In this document: in pieces, positions 1 to 9,183 of the stretch
Layout of the letters: each line of letters starts with the position of its first letter
Position numbering within the stretch: the first letter of the stretch is position 1
Assembly: GCF_029223865.1 (NCBI RefSeq)
Contig: NZ_CP119520.1
Coordinates: forward strand, 6,944,001-7,008,000
Source: Telluria mixta
GTDB taxonomy: Bacteria > Pseudomonadota > Gammaproteobacteria > Burkholderiales > Burkholderiaceae_D
Reading direction: 5' to 3'
Length of the DNA: 64,000 bases
Program-made: the position numbers and the translations under genes
The notes under the pieces: model-generated
The model's database searches: none
The model's input: only the letters and a program-made list of their open reading frames with translations
Told to the model about the DNA's origin: nothing

Positions 1-86
1 GTGATGGCATCCCAGCTGTTGAACGGCGCGACGTCGCTTGCGAACTGCGCGAGAAAGATTGCGGGTCCCCGGACGGTGGTAGTCAT
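1..86 (-). CDS. Sugar phosphate isomerase/epimerase-like protein, N-terminal part only
   Basis: The minus strand opens with ATG at position 86 and runs off the window edge after 28 codons. The visible residues (MTTTVRGPAIFLAQFASDVA, then PFNSWDAIT) match, from memory, the characteristic start of xylose-isomerase-like TIM-barrel sugar phosphate isomerases/epimerases. It begins 20 bp after the stop of the deglycosidase alpha gene on the same strand, so it is probably the next gene of the same operon. Function beyond the family cannot be judged from so short a piece. Confidence 0.6.
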   Translation of the reverse strand, partial: MTTTVRGPAIFLAQFASDVAPFNSWDAI

Positions 87-105
87 TCTTCTGCCCCGTG
101 TCGCG

Positions 106-1113
106 TTAGCCCTGCAGCGGCGCAAGCACACGGCGCGCCAGCTGATGGTGACGGCGGATCTTGTCGAAGCCATCCGCATCGGTCCACATATAGCCTTCAT
201 ACTCGCTGGACATGAAGCCGTTGTAGCCGCCTTCGACGAACACAGGTAAGACCTTGGCAAGATCGACCGCAATTTCGTCGCCGCTCTCGTCGAAGTCGAA
301 GAATTTTCCGTGGATATGGATCACCTGCGGCATAATCTCGCTCCACGAGCGCGGATCGGCACGGCTGAACAAGCCGAAAATGATTTCGAGCCCGATGATG
401 TGGCGTTCCTCGTAGCCTTTTGCGCGTGCGGCCTGGACATACTGGTCCCGACGCTCGAACGGCGTGCCCACGTCGAGGTGCCAGTACTCCTCGGCCAGTG
501 CGATCAAGCCATCCGGAACGCCATTCGCTCGTTGCGTGTCGAAATAGCTCGGCGGGACGGCGCGAGCCGATGCACCGAAGTCAGGAATGAAACCGAGGAG
601 CGGCGAGCGTACGCGCTCGTACATTTCACGATATGCAAGGATATCCGGATGCTGGGTATGATGCGGCGCGTGAATCTCGAGGCCCATCTTGACACCGAGT
701 TTTTCCGCATGGGGTACGCACTTTTCGATGACGTTGGCACCCGCGGGGAACTGGTAGCGCACGAGGGGGAAGCCCAGCTTCGCCGCAGCGTCCAGCTGGC
801 GCTTGTGATAGGCGACGCTTTCCTCTTCCGACATGGGAACTTCCGGATTGATCCAGACGTCGGCATTGATGCCGAGGCAGGACAGCGTCAGCCCGGTTTC
901 GTCGATCAACGCCTTGAACTGGTCCGCAAACTCGTCCGAAACATTTGGGAAGCCGCGAAAACTCTGGAAGCCGACAATCTCCAGTCCCGGTCCCAGGTTT
1001 TCTGCTGCGACCTTTCGCACCAACTGCTCGAAGGTGTATTCACGCGCATGGAACTCGGTCGTCAGGCTGTAGAGAGTCGTGCCCAACTTCAGGCCATCTT
1101 TGGGTATGTTCAT
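106..1113 (-). CDS. C-glycoside deglycosidase alpha-type subunit (TIM-barrel isomerase family)
   Basis: This 335-residue protein has the xylose-isomerase-like TIM-barrel pattern of sugar phosphate isomerases/epimerases, with likely metal ligands in GLEIHAPHH, FIPDFGA and the C-terminal SSEYEGY. The family alone is unspecific, but the gene directly upstream encodes a DUF6379-like protein. A TIM-barrel alpha subunit plus a DUF6379 beta subunit is the known make-up of bacterial C-glycoside deglycosidases (CarB/CarC, DfgA/DfgB), which cleave the C-C bond of 3-oxo-C-glycosides. The start ATG follows an AAGGA box and lies 9 bp after the beta-subunit stop. A plain sugar epimerase remains possible. 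No 3-oxidising glycoside dehydrogenase is visible in the window; it may lie beyond the left edge. Confidence 0.75.
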   Translation of the reverse strand: MNIPKDGLKLGTTLYSLTTEFHAREYTFEQLVRKVAAENLGPGLEIVGFQSFRGFPNVSDEFADQFKALIDETGLTLSCLGINADVWINPEVPMSEEESVAYHKRQLDAAAKLGFPLVRYQFPAGANVIEKCVPHAEKLGVKMGLEIHAPHHTQHPDILAYREMYERVRSPLLGFIPDFGASARAVPPSYFDTQRANGVPDGLIALAEEYWHLDVGTPFERRDQYVQAARAKGYEERHIIGLEIIFGLFSRADPRSWSEIMPQVIHIHGKFFDFDESGDEIAVDLAKVLPVFVEGGYNGFMSSEYEGYMWTDADGFDKIRRHHQLARRVLAPLQG

Positions 1114-1122
1114 TTTTTATCC

Positions 1123-1500
1123 TTATTGCACGGTAATCGTCTTGGTTGTCTTGGTGATGCGCGTCCATCCATGAATGTAGGGCGGACGGATCGAAACAGT
1201 TACCGAGACGACGTGCGGCTCGTTTCGGGCGACGACGTACCCGTCGATCCTGAGCATTGCACTGTCCAGCACATACCACCAGTCGTCGGTACGCGGCAAC
1301 AACTCATCCAGGCGCAGCGACTCGCCATTCAGTTCGAACCTGATACGACTCCGATCGATGAGTGTGCCATCGATCTCGACATCGCCGACCTCGACGACAG
1401 AGAGAGGAAGGGATCGATACCACGGCAAACGAATATCGATAGCACATCCATTGGGCGTTACCTGCAAGCCGCCATCACTGACGACGCGATGTTCCATCAT
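1123..1500 (-). CDS. C-glycoside deglycosidase beta-type subunit (DUF6379-like)
   Basis: This 125-residue protein is beta-strand rich, without signal peptide or membrane segment. The stretch CAIDIRLPWYRSLPLS near residues 19-34 is the signature I recall for DUF6379, the small subunit of C-glycoside deglycosidases; family members are usually about 120-150 residues, so it looks full length. In characterised enzymes it packs on the TIM-barrel subunit and completes the active site. Two adjacent ATG codons follow a GAGGAG box; the first is used. It is three bases from the transporter stop and nine bases before the alpha gene, consistent with coupled translation. The substrate, whether a flavonoid or another aryl C-glycoside, is not determinable. 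Confidence 0.75.
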   Translation of the reverse strand: MMEHRVVSDGGLQVTPNGCAIDIRLPWYRSLPLSVVEVGDVEIDGTLIDRSRIRFELNGESLRLDELLPRTDDWWYVLDSAMLRIDGYVVARNEPHVVSVTVSIRPPYIHGWTRITKTTKTITVQ

Positions 1501-1503
1501 TTT

Positions 1504-2856
1504 TCAAACTCCTCGTAAATTAGCTTTGATATTCCTGCCGGGTTTGGCGACCCGATCGTCCTCGCGATAGAATGAGATGCAGATCATCATCAAGACCATC
1601 AGTACGATCGGCCCTCCATACGTCAGGACGCGAAGCGCCAGATTGGCGCTCTCAGTAACGACGCCCGGTTTGTAACCGGCCATCCCCAGCGTGTACGCCG
1701 TGATTGCGGTACCGATCGCAATCCCGACTTTCAGGCCAAAACTGACGCTCGCGGCCATCAGCCCCTCATCACTTTGGCCAAAATTTTTCTCCTGCCATTC
1801 GACGGCGTCGGCGCTCAGAACGAATATCGTCGCGGCCTGGATGCCACCGGCCACATTCGAAAGAACAAACACGGCGATGAACATCACGGGGTTGGACTCG
1901 AACACGTACAGGAGCGGAATCAGCAGGATCGACGCGGCCAGTCCGATGTTGCATCCCAGTCGCTTGCCGAAGCGGGCGAGAAAAGGCCTCGATATGAAAC
2001 CGCCAATGAAGATCATGACCGACATCAGCGGAAGAATGACCGACACCACCCAGGTCTGCTGCATGACGTCCTTGGCGAAAAACGCAAGGCTGGAGACCAT
2101 GACACCAATCCGGATGAAAACAAGCAATCCCAAGGCGAAAACGACGCGCCATACCGGGTTTCTTATCATCTGGCCGAAAGTAGCGGTGATCGACGTCGAG
2201 GCAGGGGTGGAGGCCGTATAGCGCTCACGGCAATTGAAGAAAACCACGAAATAGAGCACACAAGTTGCGACGGCCATGATCGCCGCCGCGACGGTGAAGC
2301 CCCATTGTCGGTCCGTTCCGCCGAAATATGCGACCATGGGCATGGCAAGACCGTAAGCCACGATCGACGCCAATGAGGTTCCCATCGCGCGAAAGCTCCC
2401 CAATTGCACCTTCTCATTCGTATTGCGCGTCATCATGGGAAGCATCGAGCTATACGGAACGTACAGTAGCGAATAGCACAATCCCAGCAAGGCGAACGTC
2501 ACATATGCATAGACGAGCTTGGCAGTTGGCGATACAGCGGGAATGCTGAACGTGGCGACAAATAGCACGCCAAACGGGACCGCCGCATAGATTAAGTAAG
2601 GTCTTGCTTTGCCAAAACGGGATTTGGTGCGGTCGACCATGATGCCCACCAACGGATCGAAGATCGCATCCAGAATGCGTGTCACCAGCATGAGCGTGCC
2701 AAGCGCGGCGACCGGCAACATGGCAACGTCGGTATAGTAGACAAGCAGGAAACCCGTCGCCATGTTCCAGGCAAGATTCGACGCAATTTCACCCGCGCCG
2801 TAGCTGTACTTCTCCCGTGCCGTCAATTGGATCTGGCGCGAAATATTGTCGTTCAT
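1504..2856 (-). CDS. GPH-family sugar/glycoside:cation symporter (MFS)
   Basis: This 450-residue inner-membrane protein has about twelve hydrophobic segments. Its N-terminal motifs are typical of the glycoside-pentoside-hexuronide symporters: YSYGAGEIASNL, then DAIFDPLVGIMVDRTKSRFG and KARPYL. It should bring a glycoside or sugar across the inner membrane with H+ or Na+. ATG 2856 is preferred over ATG 2871 because GGAG lies nine bases before it. The gene sits between the TonB receptor and the deglycosidase genes, so the natural reading is import of the glycoside released into the periplasm by the receptor. Confidence 0.88.
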   Translation of the reverse strand: MNDNISRQIQLTAREKYSYGAGEIASNLAWNMATGFLLVYYTDVAMLPVAALGTLMLVTRILDAIFDPLVGIMVDRTKSRFGKARPYLIYAAVPFGVLFVATFSIPAVSPTAKLVYAYVTFALLGLCYSLLYVPYSSMLPMMTRNTNEKVQLGSFRAMGTSLASIVAYGLAMPMVAYFGGTDRQWGFTVAAAIMAVATCVLYFVVFFNCRERYTASTPASTSITATFGQMIRNPVWRVVFALGLLVFIRIGVMVSSLAFFAKDVMQQTWVVSVILPLMSVMIFIGGFISRPFLARFGKRLGCNIGLAASILLIPLLYVFESNPVMFIAVFVLSNVAGGIQAATIFVLSADAVEWQEKNFGQSDEGLMAASVSFGLKVGIAIGTAITAYTLGMAGYKPGVVTESANLALRVLTYGGPIVLMVLMMICISFYREDDRVAKPGRNIKANLRGV

Positions 2857-2930
2857 ATGCTTAGACTCCATGTGCGTTGCTGAATGCCCTGGCTAGCGGT
2901 CCCGCACGACTACATACGGGACCACAGCCA

Positions 2931-5120
2931 TCAGAAGTCGACCGTCAATCGCGCACCGTAGGTGCGTGGCGGCGCATACGTGTACGTATAGTCTGCATTC
3001 AGGTAGGACTCATCTGCCTGGGTAAAGATTTTCTTGTCAGTTGCGTTATTCACGTAGAACTGCAACAACCAGTTGGCCTTGCCCGGCTTGAAATCCAGAT
3101 TGAGATCCAGCGTGGTATATCCGCCCTGCCTCTGGTTCGCGAAATTCGTGGGAGCAAAGTATTTTTCCGACTCATGCTTGACGCGAGCCCGCGGCGTTAA
3201 CATGCCGCCAAGCACGTCGGCAATGTCGTATTCGTACTGGGCGCTCAACGACAAGGCTGGTGCGAGCGGCACTTTATTTCCGGACAGGTTGAGATTGACC
3301 GTGCTGTCGTAGCCCGCCGTGGTCACGAATGACTTATAACGCGCGTGAAGATAGTTTGCGGACAGGTTCACACGGCCATAGTCCAGGTTTGCCAACAAAC
3401 TGGATTCCAAGCCATAGAGTTCGGAACGGCCGGCATTGACAGTCTGAATGCCGGAACTCGTCACACCGCTGACGAACTGGCTGACCTGCTGATCCTTGTA
3501 ATCCATCTTGTAAGCCGCCAGGTTCAGCTGCACCCGGTTGTCCAGGAAGCGATTTTTCGAACCCAGTTCATAGGCAATCACGGTTTCCGGTCCATAAGTC
3601 TCGGTCCCCGAGAAGCCGCCGGCCTTGTAACCCGTGCTTACCTTCGCGTACAGAAGACTCGATCGCGTCATCTGGTAATCGAGATCGACGGCCCAGGTCG
3701 CCTTTTTCGAGTCGGACCGTCCATCCTGCGGAATGTTGATGGTGAAAGGCGCGCCGGTGTACGGGCCGAACAGCGAAAAGATACCGGTGCGAACTTTCTT
3801 GTCCTTCGTTTCGCGTGCGCCTACGCTCAACTTCAGTTGCTGCGTCAGGTCATAGGAAACCTGTCCGAAAAGAGCGGTCGAACTCGAATCAACTTGGGGG
3901 AAGTCGAACAACAGAAGTTCCGTCTGGTTCGAGGCGAGATAGTCCCAGAATTCGTTGGTATAGACCTTGGATTTCTCTTTGAAGTAATATGCGCCGACTT
4001 GCCAGACGAGCGGCGATTTTGCATCCGAACTCAGGCGCAACTCCTGGTTGACCGTATTCGGGTGTTCGCGCTGGATGAACGTCATGGTTCGCGTATTCAT
4101 ATTGTTGAACACGTTCAGCTGGCGGTTATAATCTGTAGAATTGTATCCACCAACATACGTCAACGTAACATTTGGGAAAATGTCGGACACTGTCGCGGAC
4201 CACTTGTAATCCTTGATCGTCGCGTTCAGTTTGGGGAAACCGCCGAACGCAAAGCGCTTGCCATCCGAACTCTGGCTTGCAGAAAAGGAATGGAGCGGTT
4301 CATTACCACCTGTCGTTGGATAAACGAAAGGCAGGTTCTCCGAAACCGATCCGTTCCCTCCCAATTTCGTGGATTCAGCAGCAAACCAGAGCGATACGCG
4401 CTTGGTCGGTTCAAACAAGAACTGCAATCGCGTCGACTGCGCGTCCTCGTCGTCGCCTCGAAGCGGCATGTCACTTGCCTTGCGATAACCGTCGTGGTGA
4501 CGTGAAGAGAATGACGCCCGCATCGCGGCGTTGTCGGAAAAACTCAGGTTCGCAAACCCATCGAAATTTCGCTGATTGAACGACCCGAACTCGCTGGTCA
4601 GCCGTCCGTTGTTTTCACCAATTTCAGGTTTTCTGGTAATGATGTTCAGTGTGCCGCCGGTACTGTTCCGGCCAAACAACGTACCTTGGGGACCGCGGAG
4701 GATTTCCACGCGTTCGATGTCATAGAAGCCGGCGAACGCCGCATAATTCCGGTTCAAGAAAATACCATCGGTCGCGATCGATACGGAGGGATCTCCGGTT
4801 TCGGATGTATTGCTGCTCGATACACCTCGAACGGCAACAACGGGCACACCAGTGTTCATCTGGATGTTCACACTCGTGTCCGTGTTGCCCAGCGCGACGA
4901 TATCGGTCACACCTCGGGTCACCAGGTCATCGCCCTTGTAAACCTCCATCGAGACAGGAGTTTTCTGAATGCTGGTCGAACGCTTTTGTGCCGTAACGAT
5001 CACTTCGGTGATAGCCTGTTTCGGCGCATCAGCATTTGCAGTTTCGTTGCTTTCTTGCGCGTACACGGTATTCGCAGCTGCCAGGACGCCAATCGACGTC
5101 GAGGCGATAAGATATTTCAT
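2931..5120 (-). CDS. TonB-dependent outer-membrane receptor
   Basis: This 729-residue protein has a signal peptide (cleavage near YAQE, residue 22). A TonB-box-like ITEVIVTAQKR segment follows, then a plug domain containing VEILRGPQGTLFGRNSTGG and a C-terminal beta-barrel ending in RTYGARLTVDF with the terminal phenylalanine expected for barrel assembly. It would import a large or scarce substrate with energy from TonB/ExbBD. It is first in the operon with the GPH symporter and deglycosidase genes, which points to a plant glycoside rather than an iron complex. No sigma/anti-sigma pair or extracellular signalling domain is seen next to it. Confidence 0.93.
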   Translation of the reverse strand: MKYLIASTSIGVLAAANTVYAQESNETANADAPKQAITEVIVTAQKRSTSIQKTPVSMEVYKGDDLVTRGVTDIVALGNTDTSVNIQMNTGVPVVAVRGVSSSNTSETGDPSVSIATDGIFLNRNYAAFAGFYDIERVEILRGPQGTLFGRNSTGGTLNIITRKPEIGENNGRLTSEFGSFNQRNFDGFANLSFSDNAAMRASFSSRHHDGYRKASDMPLRGDDEDAQSTRLQFLFEPTKRVSLWFAAESTKLGGNGSVSENLPFVYPTTGGNEPLHSFSASQSSDGKRFAFGGFPKLNATIKDYKWSATVSDIFPNVTLTYVGGYNSTDYNRQLNVFNNMNTRTMTFIQREHPNTVNQELRLSSDAKSPLVWQVGAYYFKEKSKVYTNEFWDYLASNQTELLLFDFPQVDSSSTALFGQVSYDLTQQLKLSVGARETKDKKVRTGIFSLFGPYTGAPFTINIPQDGRSDSKKATWAVDLDYQMTRSSLLYAKVSTGYKAGGFSGTETYGPETVIAYELGSKNRFLDNRVQLNLAAYKMDYKDQQVSQFVSGVTSSGIQTVNAGRSELYGLESSLLANLDYGRVNLSANYLHARYKSFVTTAGYDSTVNLNLSGNKVPLAPALSLSAQYEYDIADVLGGMLTPRARVKHESEKYFAPTNFANQRQGGYTTLDLNLDFKPGKANWLLQFYVNNATDKKIFTQADESYLNADYTYTYAPPRTYGARLTVDF

Positions 5121-6151
5121 GTTCTGTCCCCGAGATTTTTAAGTTGGTATTTGCCAGAATGCGCCCTATCCAAAGGGCCGATTGAAATACGAAATCCTTG
5201 CTTCATGCGCCGCTCAAGCGTAGACACCAAAACTCCGTCCGACCGGCGCAAGTCGTCACGCATCTTTATCGCTTCTCGCATATTTAAAGAATATGTTCGG
5301 TGGAAATATTGAGCAATGCACTCAGGCGTATAACCGTCATCACACAGTTTGATGGCCGGGGTGACGCTGCTGCAGGATGACGGTTTCGAAACCGGCTTCA
5401 CAAATCGAGCTGGGCTATCAGACGGCCGGCATGCATGATTGCATGCGCGACCAATTCCGCACCACGGATGGTCACCCATGAAATCGCAATCAGTTGGCTA
5501 ATGCGAATAAAAGGTTCATATCGCCATAAAGCATCGCGAAAACGCCGGGAAAGGGCGAGGCGTATAGTCACTTTCGCAGGCAAAATTCGACGTTTCATAT
5601 TGTCTCCGCTAATGTTTTATCGGCCTGCTATAACTTGCTCGTCTCGAAGACTGACAAGCTGGCGCCTCCGCACCAGACACCGCGCACCTTAAAAATACGG
5701 TCGGCAGAGATGGCGAGCAATAGGCGCTGGGTTATGATTGTCATCACCCAGCTTGATGGGAAGTTTGAAGAGGCCCAGACGCCACGTCACACCTGTAGCG
5801 CGCGATACATTACTCGGGGAACGCGAGCGCGGTTTACGTGCTGGCGCGAGTTTCGAAGACGTTCAATGTCATGGCGACCAACGTCTAGTACCAAGCAGGC
5901 CAGTCAGGTTGACCATCAACACATGGCCGAGCAGGTCCAGCATCTGCCGATATGTGGCATCGGACACCCGGCGAGCGAACGCACGTCGGGGGCTGTACTG
6001 CACCTGCGCATTCGGGATAACGCGGTTTTCCCGTAGCTTCGCGATCTCGTTCAGCGACAGCTTGTCGCGTAGGTGCATCCGTCGAACGTTGCCCAACATT
6101 TCGACGACGCCACCATCATCTCTCGCTTAGAACCTAGACCTCACATGACGG
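5121..6151. other. Gene-poor, decayed intergenic stretch
   Basis: About 1 kb separates the TonB receptor from the sigma-54 promoter of the DUF7064 gene. It holds only short open frames with no convincing start or family resemblance. A minus-strand frame at 5117-5479 has plausible composition in its second half but is unrecognised. A possible IS21 relic lies at 5869-6099 (listed separately). The operon promoter of the TonB receptor must lie in the first few hundred bases, but no clear -35/-10 pair stands out. Confidence 0.5.
5869..6099 (-). pseudogene. Possible IS21-type transposase (IstA) N-terminal relic
   Basis: The minus-strand frame starts with LGNVRRMHLRDKLSLNEIA, which resembles the first helix of IstA transposases of the IS21 family (short N-terminal helix-turn-helix before the DDE core). 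Resemblance ends after about 22 residues; the rest of the 76-residue frame is unrecognised and no DDE motif, istB partner or terminal inverted repeats are visible. If the reading is right, the element was truncated just upstream of the sigma-54 regulatory region at 6152. Confidence 0.3.
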
Positions 6152-6198
6152 GTGCCGATATGGTCAAGTGCACCTGCCGGGCCTGACGTAAACGTCAA
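6152..6198 (+). promoter_or_regulatory. Paired upstream activator sites (DmpR-type UAS)
   Basis: Two 16-bp dyad-like sites begin exactly 31 bp apart: GTGCCGATATGGTCAA at 6152 and CTGACGTAAACGTCAA at 6183. The second contains the perfect dyad TGACGT-AA-ACGTCA. The centre of the nearer site is about 83.5 bp upstream of the -12 element at 6271-6274. The same pair, spacing and distance recur at 25222, 31439 and 54231, upstream of the other sigma-54 promoters of the window. Confidence 0.75.
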
Positions 6199-6259
6199 GC
6201 GATTTGTGTCATCGCCATTTGTCTTTTATTAAGTTCTTGAAAAGAAAGGACCTTTATTT

Positions 6260-6274
6260 TGGCACGGTAGTTGC
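6260..6274 (+). promoter_or_regulatory. Sigma-54 (-24/-12) promoter of the DUF7064-phosphotransferase unit
   Basis: TGGCAC at 6260-6265 and TTGC at 6271-6274 are separated by five bases, an exact match to the sigma-54 consensus. Transcription should start near 6286, leaving a leader of about 350 bases before the first ATG at 6633. No convincing gene is seen in that leader. Confidence 0.85.
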
Positions 6275-6632
6275 TGATAGCAGAGGACACAAGCGCCTTG
6301 CACAACGGTCGAAAGATCACTGCAGGGTAAGAAAACCTCAGGAGAAACGCCACATGTTTCTTCTTCTAGCAGGACAGCGCTTATCAGCCCCCTTGCTCAT
6401 TTTGACCGGATCTTATCTGGTGCGGTCGGAAAAATGCCGTAGAGACCTTCGCCTGCTGCGCCTGCATTTGTTGGAACTTAAAGACAACAATGACGTGACG
6501 TCTCCAGCCGCGATGCCCGCATACAAGACGCTGGGCAACGAGGAGGAAATGTTGATGCTGCGTGGCTCACTCACTAGCAAGACCTGATGCCGATTCGACG
6601 CATAAAACTATTATCAACAAGGAAAAGTAACA

Positions 6633-7601
6633 ATGATCAAGCCAGCAGATTTTGACTTTCATTTCAAACCCGATTCGCACTGGCAATGGGTAGAGACGAT
6701 CGCGCTCCCATTTGCCGTGCCAGAGGCCAATATCAATGGCATCGTGTATCTTGTGACGCGTCCGATGCTCGGCGTGTGCATGTGCGATGTCACGCTCTAC
6801 GACAAGATTACCGACCTGTGGGAGGATCAGTTGTATGTCGATAACCAACAGCATTTGCCCTGCCCGAAGTCGCTGACGGAGTTTTCGTTGCCCAATGGCC
6901 TGAGCTTCAAAGTGATCGAACCGCTCAAGCACTACCGTATGAAATACGAGGGAATCGACGAGACCAGCTTCGACCTGGAATTTTTCGGACTGCATGAGCC
7001 CTATGATTGCAACGATCCGAACATGGATCCGCTCGCTGCCGCGCGCAACGGGCCAGCCTGGGACAGCTCATGGTCAGGCCACTACGAGCAGACTTACCGC
7101 ATCAAGGGTGAACTGGTCGCACGCGGCAAGCGCTACAAGGTGGACTGCGTGGAAACCGGTGACCGTAGTTGGGGTTCGCGTCCGGAGCGCGACAATGCCT
7201 CGATCATCTGGTGGCACGCGGCGTTTGGCGAGAACCTGGCCGTACACTTTTTCACCAAGCATGATATCGCCAAAACTAACGAATTCGGCGAACTGGTCAG
7301 CGGTTACATTCTCGAAGACGGCAAGGTCTACGGGATAACCAGTGCCCGTGGCTCGCAAGAGTATCGCAAGTCGATTCCGATCGGTGGGCAGCTGGAAGTC
7401 ACCGACATTCGCGGCAAGACATTCGAGTTCACGTATTCAACGACAAACTGTGCCTATTGGGCCCCTTATCCGGCAGTGACCTACCTGCAATCGGCGATGC
7501 GGGTCAATCACAACGGCCGGATTGGGTATGGTATTCAGCAACTGGTGCTCAGCCGCGCTTATCTCGGGCGCAATCGAGAAGCTCTTCTCGCCCGCTATTA
7601 A
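6633..7601 (+). CDS. DUF7064/DUF7065-like protein (CrtC/AttH lipocalin-like fold suspected)
   Basis: This 322-residue soluble protein has no signal peptide and is rich in aromatic residues and beta strands. From memory it resembles the DUF7065/DUF7064 proteins found in sphingomonads and actinobacteria beside phosphotransferases and lipid or steroid catabolism genes; such proteins relate to the AttH/CrtC lipocalin-like family. ETGDRSWGSRP near residues 180-190 and NASIIWWHAAFG just after are the most motif-like parts. It is the first gene of a two-gene unit driven by a sigma-54 promoter, ending 37 bp before the phosphotransferase start. No reaction is known to me; it could bind or convert a hydrophobic substrate. 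Confidence 0.6.
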   Translation: MIKPADFDFHFKPDSHWQWVETIALPFAVPEANINGIVYLVTRPMLGVCMCDVTLYDKITDLWEDQLYVDNQQHLPCPKSLTEFSLPNGLSFKVIEPLKHYRMKYEGIDETSFDLEFFGLHEPYDCNDPNMDPLAAARNGPAWDSSWSGHYEQTYRIKGELVARGKRYKVDCVETGDRSWGSRPERDNASIIWWHAAFGENLAVHFFTKHDIAKTNEFGELVSGYILEDGKVYGITSARGSQEYRKSIPIGGQLEVTDIRGKTFEFTYSTTNCAYWAPYPAVTYLQSAMRVNHNGRIGYGIQQLVLSRAYLGRNREALLARY

Positions 7602-7638
7602 AAACCGCCCCGTCATAAAAACAAAATCGGAGACTAAG

Positions 7639-9150
7639 ATGAGAATCAGCAGCACGGAGAAATACATTTCCTTGGCTTTGCACACCTTGGAAAGCAGCAT
7701 TGTGCCGGAGCTCCAGTCGACTGACGCCAAGGCTGGTGCCGACATGGTGAAAATGGTGCTCGGCGAGATCCTCAAGCGTGAGGATTTCACCCCGCGCGTG
7801 CTTGAACAAAATCTTGCCGACGGCAATGCGCTGGTGCAGGAACTGGAGGCCTTCCATCGTCAGATCGACGGTAAGCAAACCGGTACTACGCCGCTGGCAA
7901 CAGGACATGCGGAGACCAGTTTTCGGTCGCTGATCGAACAACATAGTTTGCTGACGGAGCGCATCGCACACCTGGCTGACAGTCTGGTGGCACACCGCAG
8001 CCGTATCGCCGATCCAAAGCAGCAGCAGGCGCTCTCGGCATTGATGCACAAGGTGGCGGTATGGGACTACGCGTATTGGAAAGCACAGCGGGAAACGCCA
8101 GTCCCAACCTTTGCGGCGCCAGAAAAGGGCCCGGGAGGACCGTTGACCAGGGAGAGGCTCGAGGCCTTCCTGCGTACCCAGCATCCCGACGGCGAGCGCT
8201 GCTCGGTCGTCGAAATGAATCCCATCCCCGGGGGCTTCGCCAAGCAGACATTCCGCGTCACCGTCAAGGATGCCTCCGGCAAGCTGGAGCCGTTGATTGT
8301 ACGTAAGTGCGATCCCACGCCGATGGGGCGCATGGGTTGCTTCCTGCTCGATCAGGAATTTTATCTGATAAAGGATGCCTTCAAGAACAGCGACTTGCCC
8401 TTGGCGGAGCCGTTGTATCTGGCCAAGGACTTTCCCGGTGTCGATGCGACGTTTTACGCGATGTCGCCGCTGCCTGGCACGGTGCCAAGCACCTTCCTCG
8501 GCGGCGCGACGGCGGACATACCTGAAACGGTAATCTTGCAGATGGCGGAGTTCATGGCACGCCTGCACAGTTTGAAGCTCGATACCTATCCCAACTATCT
8601 CGAACGTTTCGGACATCCTGATCTGTATACCGACACGGTTGAGTCCTGCTATCGCCGCACCATCAAGGAATGGAAGCAATATTTCGAGACGTCCGGTCAT
8701 TTGCCGTCGCCTTTCGTTTCCTACTTGTTCGACTGGCTGGAGCAAAACGTGCCGAAGCACACCAGTCCGCCGGTGCTGATCCACGGCGACTTCAATGTGC
8801 ATAACATCCTCGTGGAGAATGAACGCATCACGGGTGTGCTTGACTGGGAATGTGCAATGTTCGGTGCGCCGGAGCAGGATCTGGCCTATCTGAAACAGAT
8901 CATCTCGCATCACATCGAATGGGACCGCTTCCTCGCGCACTATCGCGCGAGCGGCGGCCCGGAGATCGACGAAGCCAGCATGGACTTCTACATGACGTTT
9001 GCCTCAATGCGCATGTGCGTGATCTTCAACAGAGGCGTAGTCAACCTGCAGAGCGGTGTGACGCGGGACATCCGCTACGCCGTCGTCGAGATGGAACTCA
9101 CGCCAGAGTTCATGAGGCAGTCCTTGATGTGCACCACGGGGACCGCCTGA
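7639..9150 (+). CDS. Phosphotransferase, aminoglycoside-phosphotransferase (APH) fold
   Basis: This 503-residue protein has a helical N-terminal region of about 180 residues without recognised domain, then an APH/choline-kinase-type domain. The catalytic loop HGDFNVHNIL (H382-x-D384, N389) and the metal-binding VLDWE near residue 401 are intact, so kinase activity is likely. The open frame could extend upstream to 7522, but ATG 7639 has a CGGAGA box and avoids overlap with the preceding gene. Proteins of this fold next to catabolic genes may phosphorylate small alcohols or hydroxy-acyl compounds; the substrate here is unknown. It shares the sigma-54 promoter of the DUF7064 gene, so expression should follow the DmpR-like activator. 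Confidence 0.8.
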   Translation: MRISSTEKYISLALHTLESSIVPELQSTDAKAGADMVKMVLGEILKREDFTPRVLEQNLADGNALVQELEAFHRQIDGKQTGTTPLATGHAETSFRSLIEQHSLLTERIAHLADSLVAHRSRIADPKQQQALSALMHKVAVWDYAYWKAQRETPVPTFAAPEKGPGGPLTRERLEAFLRTQHPDGERCSVVEMNPIPGGFAKQTFRVTVKDASGKLEPLIVRKCDPTPMGRMGCFLLDQEFYLIKDAFKNSDLPLAEPLYLAKDFPGVDATFYAMSPLPGTVPSTFLGGATADIPETVILQMAEFMARLHSLKLDTYPNYLERFGHPDLYTDTVESCYRRTIKEWKQYFETSGHLPSPFVSYLFDWLEQNVPKHTSPPVLIHGDFNVHNILVENERITGVLDWECAMFGAPEQDLAYLKQIISHHIEWDRFLAHYRASGGPEIDEASMDFYMTFASMRMCVIFNRGVVNLQSGVTRDIRYAVVEMELTPEFMRQSLMCTTGTA

Positions 9151-9183
9151 ATAAAGCCTGATGCAATCTCTTAGGCTGGATGT

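Noticed and set aside
5117..5479. A 120-codon minus-strand frame upstream of the TonB receptor
   Set aside because: It overlaps the receptor start, has no ribosome site or recognised family, and its first half looks non-coding.
6184..6197. The dyad TGACGT-AA-ACGTCA as a LiuR-type operator like the one at 24866
   Set aside because: It lies exactly 31 bp from a second site and at the same distance from a -24/-12 promoter as at three other loci, so a sigma-54 activator site explains it better.
6204..6587. A 127-codon plus-strand frame before the DUF7064 gene
   Set aside because: It starts upstream of the sigma-54 promoter start, has no ribosome site and no family resemblance.
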